Part shown: piece by piece, positions 7,933 through 14,703 of the stretch | Position numbering within the stretch: position 1 is the stretch's first letter | How the letters are laid out: each line of letters opens with the position of its first letter | Assembly: GCA_023458995.1 (NCBI GenBank) | Contig: JAEWVV010000087.1 | Span: 1 to 17,217 of the forward strand | DNA from: Bacillota bacterium | Lineage (GTDB): Bacteria; Bacillota_I; Bacilli_A; Acholeplasmatales; Acholeplasmataceae | Length of the DNA: 17,217 nucleotides | Direction: 5' to 3' | Translations under genes and position numbers: made by a program | The notes under the pieces: generated by a model | Told to the model about the DNA's origin: nothing | The model's input: the letters and a program-made list of their open reading frames with translations, nothing else | Databases searched by the model: none

Positions 7933-9552
7933 ATTAAGAAATTCTTGACATTATTACTCATCTTATCAGGTATTTTAATGGCATGTCAAAAAGAAGAACA
8001 GCAAACGATCATACCCACACCTGAAGAACCAACGGTAGAAATACCAACTCCAGAACCAACTCCTACACATGATTTCAATCATATTTATGACATCAAAGAT
8101 GATAACATAGCAAGTCATGTCTATTTAATTCATATGGATGATTTAAAAAATGCAGATGAGATTATGCTTGCAGTATCAATCCAAGGCATTGTTGCTCAAG
8201 AGGAAGCATCCATCTACATTCTCACATCTGGTCCATCACAGGCTTATTGGTTTGATGAACTAGAGTTAACCTATACGATTCTAAGTGATGTTTGGGAATT
8301 AGTTGATCTATTTAAACATCATTTAACCTATGATGGCTATATCCTCTATACACCTTATACAGAAAGCATGAATGTTGCAACAACAGTTTCTGGATTAGAA
8401 AAAAGTGTTATGATTACAGAAAGATTAGAAAATGAAGCTATCTCTCATGGTCTAGTACTGAGAAGAGATGTAAGACTTAGAGATACAAGGTGGGTCATTT
8501 CAGTCTTTCAAAATCAGATCAACTTTAAAGCAATTGCATCACAACCCATTAATAATTTGGCGAACCGTGATTTCATCATTTCGCAAAAGGGTTTAATCAT
8601 TACGAACCTAAAAAAAGATTTAGAAGGTTATGAAGCATTAATTCCCAAAGACACCCCCATGTTAGGTTGGGGAACAGATGAGGTAAGTGATGTCTTTCAC
8701 TTATCACAAAAGGGAATTACGACAGTTGCGAGTGATCATGCATGGAACGTATCCTTTTTATCTCAAGTAAAGCGTTATGACTACAAACAAGTAGAAAATA
8801 ATGAACCTACATTTAATCCATATAAACACTATGTGAGTTTCATTATGACCGATGGTGATAATGTTCAGTGGTTACTTGGAAATGATCATTTCTTTAATGA
8901 AAAGTATTACGGTAATAAAAACAGAGGACAAGTACCCGTGGGATGGACGATTGCTCCAATCATGTATACACTTGCTCCATCAGCTTTACAAAGTTACTAT
9001 AAAGAAGCAACCCCCAATGACGAACTCGTTGGAGGACCAAGTGGTATTGGATACATCAATCCTGATGTCTATCCAAAAGATGCACTTGTGATGAATGCGA
9101 ATCGAACAAATAACTACTATCAGACACTAGATATTGACTATATGACAATCATTGGTAGTCAATATCAGTTTCTAGATCATATCGATGTCTTAAATGTTTA
9201 TGCCAATAAGCAAGGTATCGATGGAGGTTTTGTATTTGCCAACTTCGATCGATATAAAGGCTATAACGGTAAGTTATGGTGGTATAACGAAAAACCATTC
9301 TTATCTGTAAGAGAAGCGATGTGGGATTTAAATAGTTTAGAGCCACTTGCTGATCGTATTAATTCATTTAAAGTTAATCCTTATCGGATTGATGGATATA
9401 CACTCGTTATTGTTCATGTATGGAGTCATGACTATGATGATGTGGTCGAATTAGCTTCAATGTTTGATGATCATGTAGAAATCATATTACCAAGTCAAAT
9501 GATGGGTTTTATTGAAAAACATGTTCCAAAAATAGCAGCACAACCTTCATGA
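7933..9552 (+). CDS. GxGYxYP-family lipoprotein, putative glycoside hydrolase, probable ATT start
   Basis: Read from ATT at 7933 the protein has 539 residues and begins (M)KKFLTLLLILSGILMAC, a normal lipoprotein signal with basic residues and lipobox Cys18. Starting at TTG 7945 would remove the Lys pair and leave a poor signal and bad ribosome-binding spacing. A Pro/Thr/Glu-rich linker (about residues 27-46) precedes the N-terminal domain (IQGIVAQEE, SMNVATTVSG). The C-terminal domain has TDGDN (D307), GIGYINP (G371; the Y of YP is Asn) and VHVWSH (H495). It is the most divergent of the three paralogues. The product should be anchored outside the membrane and act on, or bind, a glycan. It follows the TIM-barrel gene by 15 bases and precedes the mannosidase by 22. 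A sequencing error changing ATG to ATT is the alternative explanation of the start. Confidence 0.85.
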   Translation: MKKFLTLLLILSGILMACQKEEQQTIIPTPEEPTVEIPTPEPTPTHDFNHIYDIKDDNIASHVYLIHMDDLKNADEIMLAVSIQGIVAQEEASIYILTSGPSQAYWFDELELTYTILSDVWELVDLFKHHLTYDGYILYTPYTESMNVATTVSGLEKSVMITERLENEAISHGLVLRRDVRLRDTRWVISVFQNQINFKAIASQPINNLANRDFIISQKGLIITNLKKDLEGYEALIPKDTPMLGWGTDEVSDVFHLSQKGITTVASDHAWNVSFLSQVKRYDYKQVENNEPTFNPYKHYVSFIMTDGDNVQWLLGNDHFFNEKYYGNKNRGQVPVGWTIAPIMYTLAPSALQSYYKEATPNDELVGGPSGIGYINPDVYPKDALVMNANRTNNYYQTLDIDYMTIIGSQYQFLDHIDVLNVYANKQGIDGGFVFANFDRYKGYNGKLWWYNEKPFLSVREAMWDLNSLEPLADRINSFKVNPYRIDGYTLVIVHVWSHDYDDVVELASMFDDHVEIILPSQMMGFIEKHVPKIAAQPS

Positions 9553-9561
9553 AATATTAAC

Positions 9562-9567
9562 AAGGAG
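9562..9567 (+). promoter_or_regulatory. Ribosome-binding site for the GH38 gene
   Basis: AAGGAG lies 7 bases before the ATG at 9575 and settles that start codon. Confidence 0.8.
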
Positions 9568-9574
9568 TGAAACA

Positions 9575-12532
9575 ATGGAATTTAATCTCAATTATCACAT
9601 TAATCAAATCGCAGAAATCAAACATATGGTTTATGGTGTTCTACGTGAAAAATCTTATAAGCACGTTATGTTTGTTCATATAGAAGGTGCTGTTACAAAA
9701 GAACCTGTTCGATTTGAAGATAGACTTTCTCTTACATATAGAACATATGAACTTCAAGAATCATGGGGTAATCTTTTTGATTGTGCCTGGTTTATAATAA
9801 CGGGTAAATTAAATGATTTTAGCGATATTTCAAAAGATGAACTTTTCATCAAACTTGATGTCTCAGGTGAAGCACTTCTATTTAATAAACATGGAGTTCC
9901 AATGAAAGGTTTTACCAATGGAAGTAGTGTCTTTGATCGTGCTCATGGTGAACCTGGTAAAATCTATTATCAAATCACTGAACTCATTGAAAAAGATGGT
10001 TCATTTGAACTATGGTTTGATGCTGGTGCTAATGATCTCTTTGGTTCACTTCAAAACCAAGGAAGAATTATCAGTGCGGAAATCGTAGAAAGAAATAAGG
10101 ATATCAGAAACCTATATCATGATTTTTCAACACTCTTTGATTTGTTAGATTCAATGAATCAAACAGAAAAATCGTATCAACCACTTTTTAATGATTTAAG
10201 ATCTGTATATATTGAAGTCATCTATGAAAAATCAAACTGGATGGTTAATTCTAAAAAGATTGCAGATAAGTGGTTAAACAAGAAATCTAATGAGACATTA
10301 AATGTTTATGCTGTAGGTCATGCGCATATGGATTTAGCATGGTTATGGCCATTAAGAGAGACAAGAAGAAAAGTAGGAAGAACGATAGCCAACGTCTTAG
10401 ATATGTTAGACCGCTATCCAGATTATATTTTTGGTATCTCACAACCTCAACAAATCGAATGGTTACGTCAAGATTATCCAGATTTATTTAAACGATTTAA
10501 ACACTATGTTGATCTAAACCGTATTGAACTTCAAGGTGGTATGTGGGTTGAACCAGATACAAACGTATCCGGCGGTGAATCACTCATTCGTCAAGTTCAT
10601 TATGGTCAGACGTATTACGAAGAACACTTTGGTAAAAAAGTGAATAACTTATGGCTCCCTGATGTCTTTGGTTATAGTGGAAATATCCCTCAAATCATGA
10701 AAAGATCAGGCTTAGACTTCTTTATGACAACGAAGATATCTTGGAATCTTGTCAATAAGTTCCCTTATCATAGTTTTATTTGGGAAGGCATTGATGGTTC
10801 TAAAGTTATGACACATATGCCACCTGAGGGAACATATAACAGTTCAATCAGACCTAATAAGCTTAAATACATGAGTAAAAACTATGTTGAAGGAAAAGAT
10901 ATTCCGATTGCACTAAATCTCTTTGGTATTGGTGATGGTGGTGGCGGTCCGGGTTATGAACATTTAGAAAGAATAAATAGAACCAAGGATTTGGAATCAC
11001 TTCCCAAAATCAAGATTAGAAAAGCTTCAGACTTCTTCAATGATTTAAGTCATTATGCGAATAAGATGAATACATGGAAAGGTGAATTATACTTAGAAAA
11101 TCACCAGGGTACATTAACATCTCAAGCAGAACTCAAGAAAACCCATCGTTTCATGGAATCAAGATTAAGAACTGTTGAAATGTTGCTTACTCATTATGGT
11201 TTCTATGATACATATAAAAATACATTAGATGGCATCTGGAAAGAACATCTTCTTTATGAATTTCATGATATCTTACCAGGAACATCCATCAAACGTGTTT
11301 ATAATGAATGCTTAGCACGTTATGAAGTATTGCATAACATGTTAGATGATATCTTAAGTCAAACATTTGATACATTTACAAAAAATCCAACGATTGATTC
11401 AAAACCATTTAACCCCAACATTTTCCCTGTTGAGCATGTTATTAAGTTAGGGTCAAGTTATATCGTATATCATCTTGCTCCATTATCTAACCAAGTAAAT
11501 GGTTTAGAAATTTATAAACAAAACGGACTTGTGACAAACACAGATATTGAATTAAAAGACTATGTAATATCATTTGATGAGAAAACAGGTCAGATCGATA
11601 AGATCATCCATAAAGTAACCAAGAAGAACTTACTCGTTAAAAACCATGCAAATATCTTATCTGTATATCAAGACCTAGGCGATGCATGGAACATCATGGA
11701 TCATTATCGTAAACAAGAACCATCATTAATGAAGCTTATTAATCGTAAAATGGCTTCATATGGTCGTTTTTTAGAAATTGTTCAAACGTATATATTTAAA
11801 GAATCTACACTTGTTGAAACAGTTCTAATCGATCAAGAAAAGAATCAAATCACTTTTGATCATGATGTTGATTGGCAGAATGTAGGCTACATGCTTAGAA
11901 CAAACTTTCCATTGAATATTAAAACGGATGAAGCGTTGTTTGATATCCAGTTTGGAGAAATTAAAAGACCAAGAACGACGAATAATTCAATTGAAGAAGC
12001 TAAATTTGAAGTATGTGGACATCAGTGGGCATCTATCTATGATGGAACATATGGAGCAAGCTTAATCAATAATGGCAAATATGGTTTCCATGTTCAACAC
12101 GATGCATTTGATATGAATTTACTGAGAAGTACAAATTACCCAGCTGTTAATGGTGATATTGGGAAAACAAGTTATAAGTATGCATTAGTTTTACATGATA
12201 AAAATCATGTGGATGCAAAGATTGATGAACTTGCTGCAGAATTTAATTCCTACTATCCTTATTTCAATAGCGTTTTAGAAGATAAGGCATTCTTCACAGT
12301 AAATCATCCTGATATTGATTATTCTGCAATTAAGGAAGCTTATGATGAAAAAGGTATCATTATTCGTTTTTATGAAAAACATGGTAGTCATACTAAATTA
12401 AATATCTACTGGAAGAAAACACCAAAGAAAGTGTATATAACGAATTTAGTAGAAGAGATTGAAGAAGAGTTAGTTGGTAATGAGGTTACATTTAATCCTT
12501 ATCAAATACAGACGCTGAAAGTGGTTTTCTAG
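9575..12532 (+). CDS. GH38 alpha-mannosidase, cytoplasmic
   Basis: The protein has 985 residues, the usual length of the long Ams1-like bacterial and fungal GH38 enzymes, and no signal peptide. It should release terminal alpha-linked mannose in the cytosol with a bound divalent metal, normally zinc. Visible signatures are GHAHMDLAWLWP (metal ligands H251 and D253), LWLPDVFGYSGNIPQI (catalytic nucleophile and metal ligand D363), GDGGGGPG, and HDILPGTS (metal ligand H564). The order is N-terminal domain (1-240), catalytic domain (about 243-510), helical middle domain (about 515-610) and a C-terminal beta-sandwich region (about 630-985). All key residues are intact. As last gene of the operon, directly followed by a terminator, it is the best clue to substrate: an alpha-mannose-containing glycan or oligosaccharide. 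Linkage cannot be told from the sequence. Confidence 0.96.
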   Translation: MEFNLNYHINQIAEIKHMVYGVLREKSYKHVMFVHIEGAVTKEPVRFEDRLSLTYRTYELQESWGNLFDCAWFIITGKLNDFSDISKDELFIKLDVSGEALLFNKHGVPMKGFTNGSSVFDRAHGEPGKIYYQITELIEKDGSFELWFDAGANDLFGSLQNQGRIISAEIVERNKDIRNLYHDFSTLFDLLDSMNQTEKSYQPLFNDLRSVYIEVIYEKSNWMVNSKKIADKWLNKKSNETLNVYAVGHAHMDLAWLWPLRETRRKVGRTIANVLDMLDRYPDYIFGISQPQQIEWLRQDYPDLFKRFKHYVDLNRIELQGGMWVEPDTNVSGGESLIRQVHYGQTYYEEHFGKKVNNLWLPDVFGYSGNIPQIMKRSGLDFFMTTKISWNLVNKFPYHSFIWEGIDGSKVMTHMPPEGTYNSSIRPNKLKYMSKNYVEGKDIPIALNLFGIGDGGGGPGYEHLERINRTKDLESLPKIKIRKASDFFNDLSHYANKMNTWKGELYLENHQGTLTSQAELKKTHRFMESRLRTVEMLLTHYGFYDTYKNTLDGIWKEHLLYEFHDILPGTSIKRVYNECLARYEVLHNMLDDILSQTFDTFTKNPTIDSKPFNPNIFPVEHVIKLGSSYIVYHLAPLSNQVNGLEIYKQNGLVTNTDIELKDYVISFDEKTGQIDKIIHKVTKKNLLVKNHANILSVYQDLGDAWNIMDHYRKQEPSLMKLINRKMASYGRFLEIVQTYIFKESTLVETVLIDQEKNQITFDHDVDWQNVGYMLRTNFPLNIKTDEALFDIQFGEIKRPRTTNNSIEEAKFEVCGHQWASIYDGTYGASLINNGKYGFHVQHDAFDMNLLRSTNYPAVNGDIGKTSYKYALVLHDKNHVDAKIDELAAEFNSYYPYFNSVLEDKAFFTVNHPDIDYSAIKEAYDEKGIIIRFYEKHGSHTKLNIYWKKTPKKVYITNLVEEIEEELVGNEVTFNPYQIQTLKVVF

Positions 12533-12556
12533 TATTGTATTTTAATGAACACAATG

Positions 12557-12583
12557 AAAAGGCGTAGATGTTACGCCTTTTTT
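12557..12583 (+). terminator. Rho-independent terminator of the glycan operon
   Basis: A perfect 10-bp stem (AAAAGGCGTA / TACGCCTTTT, 12557-12566 with 12572-12581) with a 5-base loop GATGT runs into a T stretch ending at 12583. It lies 24 bases after the mannosidase stop and ends the operon. Confidence 0.93.
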
Positions 12584-12659
12584 GCATAAGTATCTTTAAT
12601 GAGAGTTTATTCTTGAAAGAGTATACTTTCATTGTCGAACATGCAGACATTGCTAAAAA

Positions 12660-12688
12660 GTAAATTACATATTATCAATGTATTTTAC
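12660..12688 (+). promoter_or_regulatory. Operator-like inverted repeat upstream of the DHFR-like gene
   Basis: The arms GTAAATTACAT (12660-12670) and ATGTATTTTAC (12678-12688) are complementary at 10 of 11 positions and separated by ATTATCA. The repeat ends directly before the extended -10 box, where it would cover the -35 region. A bound protein would block RNA polymerase. The regulator is not identifiable. Confidence 0.45.
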
Positions 12689-12689
12689 A

Positions 12690-12698
12690 TGATATAAT
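12690..12698 (+). promoter_or_regulatory. Extended -10 promoter of the DHFR-like gene
   Basis: TGATATAAT is a perfect TGn extended -10 element, 29 bases before the ATG at 12728. No good -35 box is found at 16-18 bases, as is common for extended -10 promoters. The remainder of the 195-base gap after the mannosidase holds the operon terminator and the inverted repeat; I see nothing else in it. Confidence 0.7.
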
Positions 12699-12727
12699 GA
12701 CACCAAAATAAAAGAGGGGGATAAACG

Positions 12728-13297
12728 ATGAGAAAGATCATTGTGATTGAACATATAAGTCAAGATGGAGTAATTCAAGGACCAGGCGGAAAAACAGAAG
12801 ATCCTTCTAATGGTTTTGATCAAGGTGGATGGATTTTTCAATATTCTGATGAAATACTTAGCATTGAAATTAGAAGAATAATGAAGTCTTCATTTGATTT
12901 ATTATTAGGAAGAATCACCTATCAGATTTGGGCAGATTATTGGCCATATAACGATGGATGGCAAGAAGCTAATCAAGCAATCAAATATGTTGCATCTAAT
13001 ACGATGAAACATGCGAATTGGGCACATTCATTTATTTTAAGTGGAAATATAGTAGATCAAATTAAAGAAATAAAAAATCAAGATGGAAAAGATATTCATA
13101 TTTGGGGAAGCAGTAATCTTCTTAAAACACTGTTCAAGCATGATCTTATTGATGAATTATGGCTAATAGTATATCCGATTACATTAGGTCATGGTAAAAG
13201 ATTGTTTGAAGATGAATCTATGATTTTAAAATTTACTAAAATTGAAAGCTTAATGAACACAAAGGGAGTTGTTGTTTCAAGACACATTCGGTTCTAA
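12728..13297 (+). CDS. Dihydrofolate reductase-like / RibD C-terminal family protein
   Basis: The protein has 189 residues, typical of the stand-alone RibD_C/DHFR-like family (YyaP/YwjB type) in Bacillota. Recognisable features are the start IIVIEHISQDGVIQGPGG, the segment LLLGRITYQIWADYWP (about 58-73), IHIWGSSNLLKTLFKHDLIDELWLIVYPITLGHGKRLFE (about 119-157, the nucleotide-binding and C-terminal core) and a final beta strand VVVSRHIRF. Family members are presumed NAD(P)H-dependent reductases, but most have no known substrate and should not be called true dihydrofolate reductases or riboflavin enzymes. A strong GAGGGGG ribosome-binding site ends 7 bases before the ATG. It has its own promoter and terminators and appears unrelated to the carbohydrate genes. 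Confidence 0.88.
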   Translation: MRKIIVIEHISQDGVIQGPGGKTEDPSNGFDQGGWIFQYSDEILSIEIRRIMKSSFDLLLGRITYQIWADYWPYNDGWQEANQAIKYVASNTMKHANWAHSFILSGNIVDQIKEIKNQDGKDIHIWGSSNLLKTLFKHDLIDELWLIVYPITLGHGKRLFEDESMILKFTKIESLMNTKGVVVSRHIRF

Positions 13298-13335
13298 AAT
13301 AGTCAGTGAAATGCGTTTGTCAATCACACAAAATC

Positions 13336-13377
13336 AAAAAAGTATAAAGATGAGAACCAATCATCTCGATACTTTTT
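13336..13377 (+). terminator. Rho-independent terminator of the DHFR-like gene
   Basis: AAAAAGTAT (13336-13344/5) pairs with ATACTTTTT (13369-13377), and AGATGA (13348-13353) pairs with TCATCT (13361-13366); a small internal loop separates the two helices and the apical loop is 7 bases. It lies 39 bases after the stop. The A and T runs on both sides allow action in either direction. Confidence 0.8.
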
Positions 13378-13378
13378 A

Positions 13379-13408
13379 TTGATACAAATACTAAAAATTG
13401 CGTATAGT
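13379..13408 (+). promoter_or_regulatory. Weak promoter candidate in the convergent intergenic region
   Basis: TTGATA (13379-13384) and TATAGT (13403-13408) each match the -35 and -10 consensus at 5 of 6 positions with an 18-base spacer. No gene follows before the terminator at 13505-13539. In AT-rich DNA such matches arise by chance, so this is only a candidate. Confidence 0.22.
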
Positions 13409-13447
13409 TGTGATAGAATTTGTTTTTATCGTATTCTGGCAAAAAAC

Positions 13448-13469
13448 TAATTATACAATAGTATAATTA
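13448..13469. repeat. Perfect 9-bp inverted repeat in the intergenic region
   Basis: TAATTATAC (13448-13456) and GTATAATTA (13461-13469) are perfect reverse complements around the spacer AATA. No T run follows, so it is not a terminator. It could be a protein-binding site or a small hairpin; nothing nearby identifies a partner. Confidence 0.4.
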
Positions 13470-13504
13470 AAATGATAAAATACACAATGAGGATAATTAT
13501 ATAT

Positions 13505-13539
13505 AAAAAAAGATGAATCAATACATCCATCGTTTTTTT
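13505..13539 (-). terminator. Terminator of the minus-strand LacI-family gene, possibly bidirectional
   Basis: AAAAAAAGATG (13505-13515) pairs with CATCGTTTTTTT (13528-13539) apart from one bulged base, around a 12-base loop. On the minus strand the hairpin ends in seven T. It lies 16 bases beyond the stop of the LacI-family gene at 13556, and would also catch plus-strand read-through. Confidence 0.7.
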
Positions 13540-13555
13540 CATCTCTGTTAATGAT

Positions 13556-14560
13556 CTATTCCCTTTGTTTTTTAGTTTTAACAGAATCCCTGATATTAAG
13601 GATCGTATCCACAACAATAACTTGTGGTGTATTCGTTTCTAATGTTTTTAGCATCACACGATAACAAGAACGAATAATATCTTTTCTGGTTGCTCCAATA
13701 CTAGTCAGTTTTGGCACGGTTTCTTCAGATAAACGTGTGTTATCAAAACTTGCTACTGAGAAATCATCAGGTATTTGGTATCCTCTACCCATCATTGAAA
13801 TCATGAAATTTCGAGCAGAATGATCTGAGTCAAATAAAAATGCAGATGGCATCACATTGGGTAATTCGAATTGCATAAAGTTTTTTGATTTAGATAAGGA
13901 TAAATTAATGTGCATATTTTCATCAAATGTTATTCCATTCATCAAAAGAGCTTTTTGAAAACCATAAAATTTATCAACGTTTGAAGAAATTGCTGTTTCA
14001 ATTACAAAACAAATACGCTCATGCCCTTGCTTAATTAAGTAGTCTGTAATTCTGTAACCAGCATGATATTGATCGATCGATACGAAACTTGCTTTTGAGT
14101 CATCTATATAGTTATCGATACACACAATAGGAATCCCTTGATTTGTAAAATCTTTTAATAAACTTTCAGTTATAAAACCAGCCCAAAATACACCATAGGG
14201 CGATCTCTGTTTATGATTTCGACGTTTGATGAAATCTTCAACAGTAAAAGAACTATCAGCAATCACATGTTCTAATCGAATATCAATAGCAGCTAAATGA
14301 TTTTGTAGTTCAATATAGATATCGTTATAAAACTGTTCTGTTGAAAAGATAAAACGCTGCGGCGTAATATAGTAAAACTCACGACACAACTTCGTTAAAG
14401 GATCAAGGAGTTTGTAGTTGTTCGCAACCGCGAAATCTAAAACCCTCTGTTTAAGTTCTGCACTGACATCATCTTTATTCGTTAGTGCCTTATGAACGGA
14501 GACCTTTGAAATATTTAATTGCTTTGCGATAAATTCGATAGTAATCTCTTTATGTTTCAT
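13556..14560 (-). CDS. LacI-family transcriptional regulator (divergent, likely autoregulated)
   Basis: The protein has 334 residues. An N-terminal LacI-type HTH (ITIEFIAKQLNISKVSVHKAL, residues 6-26) is followed by a periplasmic-binding-protein-like effector domain, with YGVFWAGFITESLL, IPIVCIDNY, FVSIDQYHAGYRITDYLIKQGHERICFV and FSVASFDNTRLSE as typical landmarks. The segment after the HTH (about 48-65) lacks the usual PN..A..L hinge pattern, so this is a divergent member. The start follows the -10 box by only 6 bases, with no ribosome-binding site, pointing to a leaderless transcript. A perfect 14-bp palindrome with central CG sits between -35 and -10, fitting repression of its own gene. 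The divergent neighbour, a large lipoprotein, is the likely second target. The effector is probably a sugar. Confidence 0.9.
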   Translation of the reverse strand: MKHKEITIEFIAKQLNISKVSVHKALTNKDDVSAELKQRVLDFAVANNYKLLDPLTKLCREFYYITPQRFIFSTEQFYNDIYIELQNHLAAIDIRLEHVIADSSFTVEDFIKRRNHKQRSPYGVFWAGFITESLLKDFTNQGIPIVCIDNYIDDSKASFVSIDQYHAGYRITDYLIKQGHERICFVIETAISSNVDKFYGFQKALLMNGITFDENMHINLSLSKSKNFMQFELPNVMPSAFLFDSDHSARNFMISMMGRGYQIPDDFSVASFDNTRLSEETVPKLTSIGATRKDIIRSCYRVMLKTLETNTPQVIVVDTILNIRDSVKTKKQRE

Positions 14561-14566
14561 AACTTA

Positions 14567-14595
14567 ATTATACACTTGTTACGTAACAAATGCAA
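14567..14595 (-). promoter_or_regulatory. Promoter of the minus-strand LacI-family gene
   Basis: On the minus strand, -35 TTGCAT (14590-14595) and a perfect -10 TATAAT (14567-14572) are separated by exactly 17 bases. The expected transcription start falls at or next to the ATG (14560), giving little or no leader. Confidence 0.8.
14576..14589. promoter_or_regulatory. LacI-type operator inside the promoter spacer
   Basis: TTGTTACGTAACAA is a perfect 14-bp palindrome with a central CG, the hallmark of LacI/GalR-family operators. It fills most of the -35/-10 spacer of the adjacent lacI-type gene, so bound regulator should repress it. It is about 57 bases upstream of the other gene's -10 box. Confidence 0.75.
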
Positions 14596-14631
14596 TAAAA
14601 TAGCGTAAATATGAAAACAGGTCACATTTGA

Positions 14632-14645
14632 TGTAAGCGCTTGTT
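14632..14645 (+). promoter_or_regulatory. cre-like site (CcpA/LacI-type) upstream of the large lipoprotein gene
   Basis: TGTAAGCGCTTGTT matches the B. subtilis cre consensus TGWAANCGNTNWCA at 11 of 14 positions and has the symmetrical core AAGCGCTT. It touches the 5' side of the -10 box, so binding should repress. It may be read by a CcpA homologue outside the window or by one of the two LacI-family regulators here. Confidence 0.5.
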
Positions 14646-14651
14646 TATAAT
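14646..14651 (+). promoter_or_regulatory. -10 box of the large lipoprotein gene
   Basis: TATAAT lies 52 bases before the ATG at 14704. The only -35 candidate, GTCACA at 14621-14626, is weak and 19 bases away, so the promoter may be inherently weak or need activation. Confidence 0.5.
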
Positions 14652-14703
14652 GGTGTTAGAAAGATTCGTTTGAAAAATATGGTATTGAAAGTGAGGATTC
14701 ATA

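Larger units (their letters stand above)
2..12583 (+). other. Glycan-degradation operon (seven genes, 5' end outside window)
   Basis: Seven same-strand genes have gaps of 20, -4, 12, 1, 15 and 22 bases, and the only terminator is at 12557-12583. I found no convincing internal promoter. The set (three GxGYxYP proteins, a small lipoprotein, a LacI-type regulator, a TIM-barrel enzyme and a GH38 mannosidase) reads as one gene cluster for using an alpha-mannose-containing glycan. No transporter or sugar kinase is present; these may lie to the left. Confidence 0.75.

Noticed and set aside
7945..7947. TTG start for the third GxGYxYP gene
   Set aside because: Too far from the ribosome-binding site and it removes the Lys pair of the signal peptide; ATT at 7933 fits better.
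4420..9552. Mycoplasma-type code with TGA read as Trp
   Set aside because: TGA ends two genes at sensible positions (4422 and 9552), and Trp is encoded by TGG in the frames I read.
13472..13516. Fourteen-codon peptide starting at ATG 13472
   Set aside because: No ribosome-binding site and only A/T-rich low-complexity content; likely chance.
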